Source of the DNA: Paracoccus halophilus
GTDB lineage: Bacteria; Pseudomonadota; Alphaproteobacteria; Rhodobacterales; Rhodobacteraceae
Direction of reading: 5' to 3'
Length of the DNA stretch: 64,000 nt
Assembly (NCBI RefSeq): GCF_000763905.1
Contig: NZ_JRKN01000015.1
Coordinates: 1-64,000, forward strand
The notes under the pieces were generated by a model. That model was not told where the DNA came from, ran no database searches, and saw only the letters and a list, made by a program, of their open reading frames with translations. Below, in pieces: positions 44,315-52,409 of this stretch. How positions within the stretch are numbered: the first letter of the stretch is position 1; each line of letters starts with the position of its first letter. The translations under genes were made by a program, and so were the position numbers.

Positions 44315-46150
44315 TCAGAACAGGAATTCGTCGGGATAGGCGGGGGCCACGAAGCCGCTGCCGGTCGACAGCGCGACGACGGTCGCATCGTCCCCGAAGG
44401 CCACGATATCGGCCAGCCCGTCGCCATTGACATCGGCGAGCCGGCGTTCGTGGCTGCCGACCAGCCAGCCGTCGAGATATCCGAAATCCCCCGACCACTG
44501 TTCGGAGGGTAGGAAGCCCGTGCCATCGGACAGCGCGACATGGACGCCCCCCTCGCCAAAGCCGACCAGATCGTCGCGCCCGTCGCCATTGACATCGGCC
44601 AGCGTGCGGATATGGCGGTCATTGCGCCAGCCGCCGGACAATGCGCCGAAATCGCCGCTCCAGCGCGCGCCCGTGGCAAAGCCGTCGCCCTCGGACAGCG
44701 CAACGAAGACCGCGTTGTCGCCGAAGGCCAAGATATCGGCGCGTCCGTCGCCATCGACATCACCCGCGAGGCGGACATGGCGCGCGACGCGCCAGCCGTC
44801 CCGAAACCCGAAATCATCCGACCATTCCGCCAGCCGGCCCAGAGCGGTGCCGCTGGACAGGCTGACCCAGATGCCGTTCTGGCCAAAGCCGACCACATCG
44901 TCCATGCCGTCGCCATTGACATCGGCCAGTTCGCGTTCATGGCGGTTGACCCGCCATCCGCCGGCACGGTAGCCGAAATTTCCGATCCACAGCCCGCCAT
45001 CCTGAAAGCCGCTGCCGTCGGACAGCGCGACAAGGGCGCCCGGGTCGCCGAAAGCAACGATATCGGCGCGCCCGTCGCCATTGACATCACCCATTTCGCG
45101 ATCGTGATGCGCGACGCGCCAGCCGGTGCTCCAGTTGTAATCCTCGGCCCATATCGCGGCATTGCCGAAATAGGCTGTGCCCGCCGTGGCCACCAGAACG
45201 CTGCGCGCGCCGAAACCAACCACATCCGCGCGACCGTCGCCATCGGTATCGGCCAGGTCGCGCACATGCCGGCTGGCGCGCCAGCCGCTGGAACTGTCGA
45301 AGTCGAGGCTCCACAGTTCCGCGATATCCGAGACCCGATATTCACGCTGCATCCAGTCGTAATAGCTGGGCCCGAAGATCGGGCTGCCATCCGCGGCCGT
45401 GCCGGTCCAGACTGCGGGGTCATGCACGCCGTAAGCCTCGAAGGCGCGGAAATACAGATCCATCAGCCCGTCATCGGGCAGGTTGGCCGCCAGCAGCCGC
45501 GTGCCATAGCCGACATAGGCCGCAAGGCTGTGCTCGCCGTCATAGCCCTGCCCGGCAAGGCTGGCGAACAGCGAGGCATGGCGATGATCGCTGTGCTCGA
45601 TGCCCGACAGCAGGCTCACATGATCCTGGACCAGAATATCGCTGGGCTGGTGGATCTGCATCAGCTGCTGCATCACCGCGACCAGTTCGGCGCGGGAATA
45701 GCTGTTGGCGCCGTCGACGGTCTGCATCTCGTCGATGGCGCCGGTCCAGAGCCGCTCCAGGCTGTCATTGCCATAGCGCTCGGACCCGGCCCCGAAGCGA
45801 AACCCGTCCGGCGCGCGCAGGAAATACAGCCGCACGTCCGGCTGGCTGGCCAGATAGCTGCTGGCGATGCTGAAATTGCTGTCGCCGATATCGATTTCGA
45901 CCGTTTCGGTCACCCAGTCCGAGCGGCCGGTATAGACCGAATAGGCGGCGCGCGCGCCATCCTCGCGGCCCAGCCAGTAGGCCGCGTCGCGCCCGGCATC
46001 GCCGGCGGTGACAAAGACCGTGGTCAGCGGCTCGCCCCGCGACAGGGCGGCCCCGATCTGCTGGTTCATGAACAGGATGTCATCGTCCTCATGCGAGACG
46101 AAGATCATGTTTGCGGCGGTCACGCCCTCGGGCCGGGACGGTTCTGGCAC
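44315..46150 (-). CDS. PIG-L deacetylase domain fused to FG-GAP/VCBS calcium-binding repeats
   Basis: A 611-residue two-part protein. Residues 10-280 resemble PIG-L/LmbE N-acetylglucosamine deacetylases: FVSHEDDDILFMN has the HxDD metal motif (H20, D22, D23), and GIEHSDHRHA supplies the later histidine. Residues about 290-611 carry six repeats of about 55 residues, each with a D-x-[ND/DG]-G-D-G loop (DTDGDGRADVVGFG, DVNGDGRADIVAFG, DVNGDGMDDVVGFG, DVDGDGRADILAFG, DVNGDGRDDLVGFG, DVNGDGLADIVAFG), the FG-GAP beta-propeller pattern that binds calcium. No signal peptide is visible. The start is weak: a GTG at 46150 with no strong ribosome site; MIFVSHED (46108) is an alternative. The upstream DNA is A+T-rich. 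Confidence 0.8.
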   Translation of the reverse strand: MPEPSRPEGVTAANMIFVSHEDDDILFMNQQIGAALSRGEPLTTVFVTAGDAGRDAAYWLGREDGARAAYSVYTGRSDWVTETVEIDIGDSNFSIASSYLASQPDVRLYFLRAPDGFRFGAGSERYGNDSLERLWTGAIDEMQTVDGANSYSRAELVAVMQQLMQIHQPSDILVQDHVSLLSGIEHSDHRHASLFASLAGQGYDGEHSLAAYVGYGTRLLAANLPDDGLMDLYFRAFEAYGVHDPAVWTGTAADGSPIFGPSYYDWMQREYRVSDIAELWSLDFDSSSGWRASRHVRDLADTDGDGRADVVGFGARSVLVATAGTAYFGNAAIWAEDYNWSTGWRVAHHDREMGDVNGDGRADIVAFGDPGALVALSDGSGFQDGGLWIGNFGYRAGGWRVNRHERELADVNGDGMDDVVGFGQNGIWVSLSSGTALGRLAEWSDDFGFRDGWRVARHVRLAGDVDGDGRADILAFGDNAVFVALSEGDGFATGARWSGDFGALSGGWRNDRHIRTLADVNGDGRDDLVGFGEGGVHVALSDGTGFLPSEQWSGDFGYLDGWLVGSHERRLADVNGDGLADIVAFGDDATVVALSTGSGFVAPAYPDEFLF

Positions 46151-46240
46151 GATAACGACTCGTTAAAGTTGAATAAAATTAACCTCTATAAAACTGTAAT
46201 ATTACCCGACGGAAAAGCAATAACGCGTTGCCCATACTGC
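46151..46240. other. A+T-rich island ahead of the PIG-L/FG-GAP gene
   Basis: Roughly 90 bases with a composition far below the window's G+C content, containing GTTAA (46162-46166) and TTAAC (46179-46183) as an inverted pair and runs such as CTATAAAACTGTAATATTA. It is the promoter side of the PIG-L/FG-GAP gene and of the opposite putR end. Such islands often mark acquired genes or sites for xenogeneic silencers such as MucR. Confidence 0.45.
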
Positions 46241-46330
46241 TGAAAGTACAGGTCACGACTGCCCGCGCCTGCCGGGAAGGCGGGTTTTCTCTGAACCGTT
46301 ATGTTCGGCGATATTTCGCTGGCCGATCGC

Positions 46331-46795
46331 TCAGGACGCGGTCCAGTGCTGTTCGACCACCGCCTCCATCGAGACATAGCTGCTGGTCGCATGGATATAG
46401 GGCAGCGCCGAGATGCTTTCGGCCATGATACGGCGGAAATCCGTCATGTCGCGAGAGCGCACCTTGAGCAGATAGTCGAAGCCGCCGGCGATCATGTAGC
46501 ATTCCTCGATATCGGGGATGGCGCGGACGGCGGCGTTGAATTCCTCCAGCGCCTTCTGCCGCGTGTCGGAAAGCCGCACCTCGATATAGGTGACATGGGT
46601 CAGGCCCAGCTTCAGCGGCGACAGGATGGCGCGATAGCCGGTGATCAGGCCGATCTGCTCCATCTGCTTGATGCGCAGGGCGACGGGCGTCTTGGACAGG
46701 CCGACCTTGCGCGCCAGTTCGGTGATCGGAATCCGGGCATTGGTGGCAAGCTCATGCAGGATTTTCCGGTTGGTGCTGTCCAGGATATCTTCCAT
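46331..46795 (-). CDS. putR: Lrp-family proline utilisation regulator
   Basis: A 154-residue Lrp/AsnC protein. DSTNRKILHELATNARIPIT and LSKTPVALRIKQMEQIGLIT form the helix-turn-helix, and the RAM domain includes LTHVTYIEVRLSD and YMIAGGFDYLLKVRSRDMTD. It is divergent from putA with 111 bp between starts, the arrangement of PutR in Rhodobacter, Agrobacterium and related bacteria, where proline-bound PutR activates putA. I chose the ATG at 46793-46795 (MEDILDSTNRK). Confidence 0.88.
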   Translation of the reverse strand: MEDILDSTNRKILHELATNARIPITELARKVGLSKTPVALRIKQMEQIGLITGYRAILSPLKLGLTHVTYIEVRLSDTRQKALEEFNAAVRAIPDIEECYMIAGGFDYLLKVRSRDMTDFRRIMAESISALPYIHATSSYVSMEAVVEQHWTAS

Positions 46796-46906
46796 GGTTC
46801 GGTATTCCCGCAATTTTTGTTATGTTGGTCTAGGATTTTGGCATATTATGGTCACATGGTCCACGGCGTTCCGGCTATGACGGATGCCAGACCGGAGGAG
46901 ATTCCC

Positions 46907-49900
46907 ATGCCCGACAGCACCCTTGCCGCCCTCGGCCCCGATGCGAAATTCCAGTCCGAGGCCGCGCTGCTCGACCGTCTGGTGGCCGAGGCCGCGCTGG
47001 ACGCCGGGGCGCGTGCCGCCATCACTGCCCGCGCCGCCGATCTGGTGCGCCGCATCCGCAGCGAGGCGAAGCCCACGCTGATGGAGCATTTCCTGTCCGA
47101 ATACGGGCTGTCCACACGCGAGGGCGTCGCCCTGATGTGCCTGGCCGAGGCGATGCTGCGCGTGCCCGACCGGGGCACCATCGACGCGCTGATCGAGGAC
47201 AAGATCGCGCCCTCGGACTGGGGCAGGCACCTGGGCGAGGCGTCCTCGTCGCTGGTCAATGCCTCGACCTGGGCATTGATGCTGACCGGCAAGGTGCTGG
47301 ACGACGATCAGGGCGGCATCGCCGGCACGCTACGCGGCGCGATCCGGCGGCTGGGCGAGCCGGTGATCCGCACCGCCGTCGGCCGCGTCATGAAGGAAAT
47401 GGGCCGTCAGTTCGTGCTGGGCGAGACCATTCAGAAGGCGCTCGACCGCGCGAAAACGGAAGAGGCTCGGGGCTTTACCTACAGCTATGACATGCTGGGC
47501 GAGGCGGCGATGACCGGCGCGGACGCCGCGCGCTATGCCCGCGATTATTCCGACGCCATCGCCGCCATCGCGAAAGCCTGCGACAAGGGCTCGGTCGAGA
47601 TGAATCCGGGCATCTCGATCAAGCTGTCGGCGCTGCATCCCCGCTATGAGGTGGCGCAGGAAAAGCGCGTCATGGCCGAGCTGGTGCCGGTGGTGCTGGC
47701 GCTGGCGCGGCAGGCCAAGGCGGCCGGCATGGGCATGAATATCGACGCCGAGGAACAGGACCGGCTGGTCATCTCGCTCAAGGTGATCGAGGCGGTGCTG
47801 TCCGATCCCTCGCTGGCCGGCTGGGACGGGTTCGGCGTGGTCGTGCAGGCTTACGGCAAGCGCGCGGGCCAGACGCTCGACTGGCTTTACGATCTGGCCA
47901 CGCGGCTGGACCGCAGGATCATGGTGCGGCTGGTCAAGGGCGCCTATTGGGACACCGAGATCAAGCGCGCCCAGGTCGAGGGGCTGCCGGGCTTTGCGCT
48001 GTTCACCAGCAAGGTCGCGACCGATGTCAGCTATATCGCCAATGCCCGCAAGCTGATCGGTTACGCAGACCGCATCTATCCGCAATTCGCCACGCACAAC
48101 GCCCAGACGGTGGCCGCGATTCTGGAAATGACCGGGGATATCTCCTTTGAGTTCCAGCGCCTGCATGGCATGGGCGAGCGGCTGCACGATATCGTCATCA
48201 AGGATCATAACGGCCGCTGCCGGATCTATGCCCCGGTCGGCGCGCATCGCGACCTGCTGGCCTATCTGGTGCGGCGCTTGCTGGAAAATGGCGCGAACTC
48301 GTCCTTTGTGCATCAGATCGTCGATGAATCGGTCAGCCCCGAAGAGGTCGCCCGCGACCCGTTCGAGGCGCTGGCCGATGCGCAGGCCCCCGCCGGTCTG
48401 GTCGCGCCCGATGCGATCTTTGGCGAAGGGCGGCGCAATTCGCAGGGCCATGACCTCTCCGACGAGGCCACGCTGGCCCGGATCGAGGCCGCCCGCGCCT
48501 GCGATATTCCCGACGCGGAGCCGCTGACCGTCCGTCCGGCCACCGGCACCCGCGTTCCGGTGCTGAACCCGGCAAGCGGCGACGAGGTCGCCCATGTGCT
48601 CGAAGCCGACAGCGAAACCGTTTCCCGCGCCATCGAGGACGCACGTATCTGGGACGCTCCGGCCGCCGAGCGTGCCGAGGTGCTGCGCCGCGCCGCCGAT
48701 CTCTACGAGGAGAATTACGGCCCGATCTTTGCCACGCTGGCGCGCGAGGCCGGGAAGATCCTGCCCGATTGCGTGGGCGAAGTGCGCGAAGCCGTGGATT
48801 TCCTGCGCTATTACGCCGCCGAGGGCGAAGAGGCCACGGCCGCGCCGCGCGGGATCATTACCGCGATCAGCCCGTGGAACTTTCCTCTGGCGATCTTTAC
48901 CGGCCAGATCGCGGCGGCGCTGATGGCCGGCAATGCGGTGCTGGCCAAACCGGCCGAGCAGACGCCGCTGGTCGCCGCCATTGCCGTGCGTCTCTTGCAT
49001 CAGGCCGGGGTGCCGGCCCATGCGCTGCAACTGCTGCCGGGGCAGGGGGGCACGGTCGGCGCGGCGCTGACCTCGGATGCGCGTATCAATGGCGTGGTCT
49101 TTACCGGCTCGACCGAGACCGCGCAGATCATCGCCGGCGCCATGGCCGCGCATATGGCGCCGGGCACGCCGCTGATCGCAGAAACCGGCGGGCTGAACGC
49201 GATGATCGTCGATTCCACCGCGCTGCCGGAACAGGCGGTGCGCGACATCGTCGCCTCCAGCTTCCGCTCGGCCGGGCAGCGCTGTTCGGCGCTGCGCTGC
49301 CTTTACGTTCAGGAGGATATCGCGCCGCATCTGATCGCGATGATCAAGGGCGCGATGGATGAGCTTCGCGTGGGCGACCCCTGGCATCTTTCGACCGATG
49401 TCGGCCCGGTGATCGACGCCGAGGCCCGTGACGGCATCGACAGCTATACCGAGGCAAACGCCGCCCGCGTCCTGCATCGTGTCTGGGCGCCCCGCAAGGG
49501 CCATTTCATCGCCCCCGTGCTGATGAAGGTCAACGGCATCGAGGAGATGGAGCGCGAGATATTCGGCCCGGTCCTGCATGTCGCGACCTTCCGCGCCGAC
49601 CGGCTGGAGCAGGTGATCGCCGATATCAATGCCCGCGGCTACGGGCTGACCTTCGGCCTGCATACGCGGATCGATTCCCGCGTGCAGGAGGTGACCGAGG
49701 CGATCCATGCCGGCAATCTTTACGTCAACCGCAACCAGATCGGCGCGGTGGTCGGCAGCCAGCCCTTTGGCGGCGAGGGGCTTTCGGGAACCGGACCCAA
49801 GGCCGGCGGGCCCTTCTACCTGCCGCGCTTTTTCGCACCCGCGCCGGTGCCGGCCGGCACGGAATGGGAACGCGACGCGGATATGGGCGCGCTGGCCCGA

Positions 49901-50308
49901 CGCCCGGCAGAGGCACGGGCACCGATCGCCGAACGGATGATGCCCGGACCGACGGGCGAGCTGAACCGGCTGGTCGTGATCAGCCGCCCGCCGCTGCTAT
50001 GTCTTGGCCCGGGTCCCAAGGCCGCCGCGGCGCAGGCCGAAGCGGTGCGGGCGCTTGGCGGTCGGGCGCTTGTCGCGGACGGCCGTCTGGCCCCGGATGC
50101 CCTGACCGAAATCACCGGCATCTCGGGCGTGATCTGGTGGGGCGGAGCGGATCTCGGCCGCGCCTATGCAAGGGCGTTGGCCGCACGTCAGGGGCCGATC
50201 CTGCCGCTGATCTGTGCCGCACCCGATCAGGCGCATGTCGCGCATGAGCGCCATCTTTGCGTCGATACCACCGCCGCCGGTGGCAATGCCGCGCTGCTGG
50301 CCGGCTGA
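46907..50308 (+). CDS. putA: Bifunctional proline dehydrogenase / P5C dehydrogenase
   Basis: A 1133-residue enzyme that oxidises proline to glutamate through pyrroline-5-carboxylate, passed through an internal tunnel. The FAD-linked proline dehydrogenase barrel spans about residues 60-440 (PGISIKLSALHPRYE, DAEEQDRLVISLKVIE, RLVKGAYWDTEIKRAQ, ATHNAQTVAAI); the NAD-linked aldehyde dehydrogenase follows (ISPWNFPLAIFTGQIAAALM, ETGGLNAMIVDSTALPEQAV, SAGQRCSALRCLYVQ with catalytic Cys). There is no N-terminal ribbon-helix-helix DNA-binding domain as in E. coli, in keeping with the separate PutR gene. The ATG at 46907 has GGAGGAG; an in-frame ATG at 46877 is less likely. Confidence 0.96.
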   Translation: MPDSTLAALGPDAKFQSEAALLDRLVAEAALDAGARAAITARAADLVRRIRSEAKPTLMEHFLSEYGLSTREGVALMCLAEAMLRVPDRGTIDALIEDKIAPSDWGRHLGEASSSLVNASTWALMLTGKVLDDDQGGIAGTLRGAIRRLGEPVIRTAVGRVMKEMGRQFVLGETIQKALDRAKTEEARGFTYSYDMLGEAAMTGADAARYARDYSDAIAAIAKACDKGSVEMNPGISIKLSALHPRYEVAQEKRVMAELVPVVLALARQAKAAGMGMNIDAEEQDRLVISLKVIEAVLSDPSLAGWDGFGVVVQAYGKRAGQTLDWLYDLATRLDRRIMVRLVKGAYWDTEIKRAQVEGLPGFALFTSKVATDVSYIANARKLIGYADRIYPQFATHNAQTVAAILEMTGDISFEFQRLHGMGERLHDIVIKDHNGRCRIYAPVGAHRDLLAYLVRRLLENGANSSFVHQIVDESVSPEEVARDPFEALADAQAPAGLVAPDAIFGEGRRNSQGHDLSDEATLARIEAARACDIPDAEPLTVRPATGTRVPVLNPASGDEVAHVLEADSETVSRAIEDARIWDAPAAERAEVLRRAADLYEENYGPIFATLAREAGKILPDCVGEVREAVDFLRYYAAEGEEATAAPRGIITAISPWNFPLAIFTGQIAAALMAGNAVLAKPAEQTPLVAAIAVRLLHQAGVPAHALQLLPGQGGTVGAALTSDARINGVVFTGSTETAQIIAGAMAAHMAPGTPLIAETGGLNAMIVDSTALPEQAVRDIVASSFRSAGQRCSALRCLYVQEDIAPHLIAMIKGAMDELRVGDPWHLSTDVGPVIDAEARDGIDSYTEANAARVLHRVWAPRKGHFIAPVLMKVNGIEEMEREIFGPVLHVATFRADRLEQVIADINARGYGLTFGLHTRIDSRVQEVTEAIHAGNLYVNRNQIGAVVGSQPFGGEGLSGTGPKAGGPFYLPRFFAPAPVPAGTEWERDADMGALARRPAEARAPIAERMMPGPTGELNRLVVISRPPLLCLGPGPKAAAAQAEAVRALGGRALVADGRLAPDALTEITGISGVIWWGGADLGRAYARALAARQGPILPLICAAPDQAHVAHERHLCVDTTAAGGNAALLAG

Positions 50309-50350
50309 TCGCCGCCCTGCCGCGAAAGCCGGCATATGCCCGGACGCGAA

Positions 50351-50376
50351 CACCCGCCTGCGCGTACAGGCGGGTG
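50351..50376. terminator. Hairpin between putA and guaD
   Basis: CACCCGCCTG (50351-50360) and CAGGCGGGTG (50367-50376) form a perfect 10-bp stem with a CGCGTA loop in the 92-base gap between converging putA and guaD. No T run on either side. Likely a shared terminator. Confidence 0.6.
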
Positions 50377-50400
50377 CGCTGCCACGGAGGGAGGTCCGGG

Positions 50401-51678
50401 TCAGTCGAGCATCGCCTGACCGGCGACATAGGTCTGGGCAATGGCGCGGTCGTCGCCCATGATCTGCAGGATGAACAGTTCCTCGGCAAGCGTCTCGGCG
50501 CGCGCCATCCGCAGCGCCATGGCGGGCGTGGCGCGGCTGTCGAGCACCACCAGATCGGCATCGGTGCCGACATCGAGCGTGCCGATCCGGTCCTGCATCC
50601 CCAGGGCAATGGCATTGCCGCGCGTGACCCAGTGAAAGGCCGCGTAGGGGTGCAGTTTCTGGCCGCGAAGCTGCAGGATCTTGTAGCCCTCGTTCAGGGT
50701 CTGCAGCATGGAATAGCTGGTGCCGCCGCCGATATCGGTGGCGATGCCGCAGGTGACGCCGGCGGCGCGCAGCCCGGCCTCGTCGAACAGGCCCGATCCC
50801 AGGAACAGGTTCGAGGTGGGGCAGAACACCGCCCGGCTGCCGGTTTCGGCCATGCGGGCGATCTCGCGCTCTTCGAGGTGGATGGAATGGCCCAGCAGCA
50901 GCTTATCGGACAGAAGGCCATAGCTCTCGTAGATGTCCAGATAGTCGCGCGCCTGCGGATAGAGGCTTAGGGTAAAGGCGATCTCGTCGCGATTTTCGCT
51001 CAGATGGGTCTGGATATGGCAATCGGGATATTCCCGGACTAGCTGGCCGGTCATCTCCATCTGCTCGGGCGTCGAGGTGATCGCGAAGCGCGGCGTGATC
51101 GCGTAATTCTGACGGCCCTTGCCGTGCCATGTCTCGATCAGCCGCTTGCTGTCGTCATAGCCCCGCTGCGGTGTGTCGAGCACCGCTTCGGGCGCGTTGC
51201 GGTCCATCATCACCTTGCCGGCGACCATCGCCATGTTGCGGGCATGGGCGGCGGAAAACAGCGCCTCGGCCGATTGCGGATGCACCGAGCAGAAGGCGAC
51301 CGCGGTGGTCGTGCCATGCGCCAGCAGCAGGTCGAGGAATTTTTCCGCCATGGCGGGGGCATGACCCTGATCGGCGAATCTGGCTTCTTCGGGGAAGGTA
51401 TAGGTGTTGAGCCAGTCCAGAAGCTGCGCGCCCCAGCTGGCGATCACCTGCACCTGCGGGAAATGCAGATGCGTGTCGATGAAGCCGGGCATGATCAGAT
51501 GCGGGCGGTGGTCGGTTTCCGGCAAATCCGGCGCGCGCAGCGCGGCATAGTCGCCGATGGCCGCGATCTTGCCGCCGTCGAGGATGATCGCGCCGTCCTC
51601 GTGATAGCTGTAGGCGTCGTCAGTGTCGTTGGGATCGGCGTGGAATGAGAGCGTGCGCCCCCGGATCAACTGTCGCAT
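50401..51678 (-). CDS. guaD: Guanine deaminase
   Basis: A 425-residue zinc amidohydrolase that converts guanine to xanthine. IMPGFIDTHLHFPQVQVIAS contains the first zinc histidines and the GuaD-specific HLHFPQ; TTTAVAFCSVHPQSAEALF, 'HIQTHLSENRDEIAF' (zinc His), LLLGHSIHLEEREIARM (zinc His) and ATDIGGGTSYSMLQTL (zinc Asp) complete the site. It is the last gene of xdhA-xdhB-xdhC-guaD, overlapping xdhC by 13 bases, so its product feeds the same operon's xanthine dehydrogenase. Confidence 0.94.
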   Translation of the reverse strand: MRQLIRGRTLSFHADPNDTDDAYSYHEDGAIILDGGKIAAIGDYAALRAPDLPETDHRPHLIMPGFIDTHLHFPQVQVIASWGAQLLDWLNTYTFPEEARFADQGHAPAMAEKFLDLLLAHGTTTAVAFCSVHPQSAEALFSAAHARNMAMVAGKVMMDRNAPEAVLDTPQRGYDDSKRLIETWHGKGRQNYAITPRFAITSTPEQMEMTGQLVREYPDCHIQTHLSENRDEIAFTLSLYPQARDYLDIYESYGLLSDKLLLGHSIHLEEREIARMAETGSRAVFCPTSNLFLGSGLFDEAGLRAAGVTCGIATDIGGGTSYSMLQTLNEGYKILQLRGQKLHPYAAFHWVTRGNAIALGMQDRIGTLDVGTDADLVVLDSRATPAMALRMARAETLAEELFILQIMGDDRAIAQTYVAGQAMLD

Positions 51679-52409
51679 GGGTGCCGTTTCTTGCAGGATG
51701 TGGTCTGGGTAAGCCGGCCGATCAGTTCGGCGGCGGTGAAGGCGGCGATGACCTCGGGGCGCTTGTCACGCGAATAGGCGGCGCCGATCGGGCAGGTCAG
51801 GCGATCCGTGTCCAGTCCCTGCGCGCGGGCGAAGCGGCGGAACTGGACCAGTTTCGTATGGCTGCCGATCATGCCGATATAGGGGGCGTCCAGCCGGCGA
51901 AGCGCCTCGGCCACCAGCAGGAAATCCAGCGCATGGTCATGGGTCAGCACGACATAGGAACTGCCATAGGGGGCGTTGCGAATCTCCGCCTCGGGCAGGG
52001 GCGTCAGGCGGGTCTCGCCGCTGGCGCGGGCCAACTCGTCGCTGCGCTGGTCGATCAGCACCGGGCGCAGCGGCAACAGGGCCAGCGCGCGGGCCAGCGC
52101 CCGCCCGACATGGCCGGCCCCGAAGATCAGCACCTGCGGATGCTCGGGCGGCACCGGGGTCTGCTCGACCCGGGTCAAGGCAAGCTCGACCCGGCCGCCG
52201 CAGCACTGGCCGATCTCGGGCCCCAGCGGGATGTCCATATCGGCCGCGTCCTCGCCCAGTCGCAGCATCTGGCGGGCGCGGTCGATGGCCATGTATTCCA
52301 GCTGCCCGCCGCCGATCGTGCCGCTGAGTTCATCGGCCGTGACGAACATCGTGGCGCCGGTCTCGCGCGGCGACGAGCCGCGCGTTCGGGTGATGGTGAC
52401 ACGGATCAT
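51666..52409 (-). CDS. xdhC: Xanthine dehydrogenase accessory protein XdhC
   Basis: A 247-residue protein that receives molybdenum cofactor, helps its sulfuration and delivers it to xanthine dehydrogenase. TRGSSPRETGATMFV and GTIGGGQLEYMAIDRARQML are the N-terminal XdhC motifs; the second part has a Rossmann-like fold, VLIFGAGHVGRALARALALL and YVVLTHDHALDFLLVAEAL. It begins directly at the conserved strand and so is slightly short at the N-terminus. The ATG at 52407-52409 overlaps the xdhB stop (TGATG). It overlaps guaD by 13 bases. Confidence 0.92.
   Translation of the reverse strand: MIRVTITRTRGSSPRETGATMFVTADELSGTIGGGQLEYMAIDRARQMLRLGEDAADMDIPLGPEIGQCCGGRVELALTRVEQTPVPPEHPQVLIFGAGHVGRALARALALLPLRPVLIDQRSDELARASGETRLTPLPEAEIRNAPYGSSYVVLTHDHALDFLLVAEALRRLDAPYIGMIGSHTKLVQFRRFARAQGLDTDRLTCPIGAAYSRDKRPEVIAAFTAAELIGRLTQTTSCKKRHPCDS

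Noticed and set aside
46796..46906. Sigma-70 promoter for putA from TATTAT (46844-46849)
   Set aside because: No -35 hexamer at acceptable spacing; candidates are 13 or 21 bases away.
47330..49708. 792-codon open frame opposite putA
   Set aside because: Shadow of putA; composition and lack of motifs are typical of antisense frames. The same applies to long frames opposite liuD (31898-34159), xdhB (52670-54796), bmt/trpS (3146-4684) and murJ (5788-7908).
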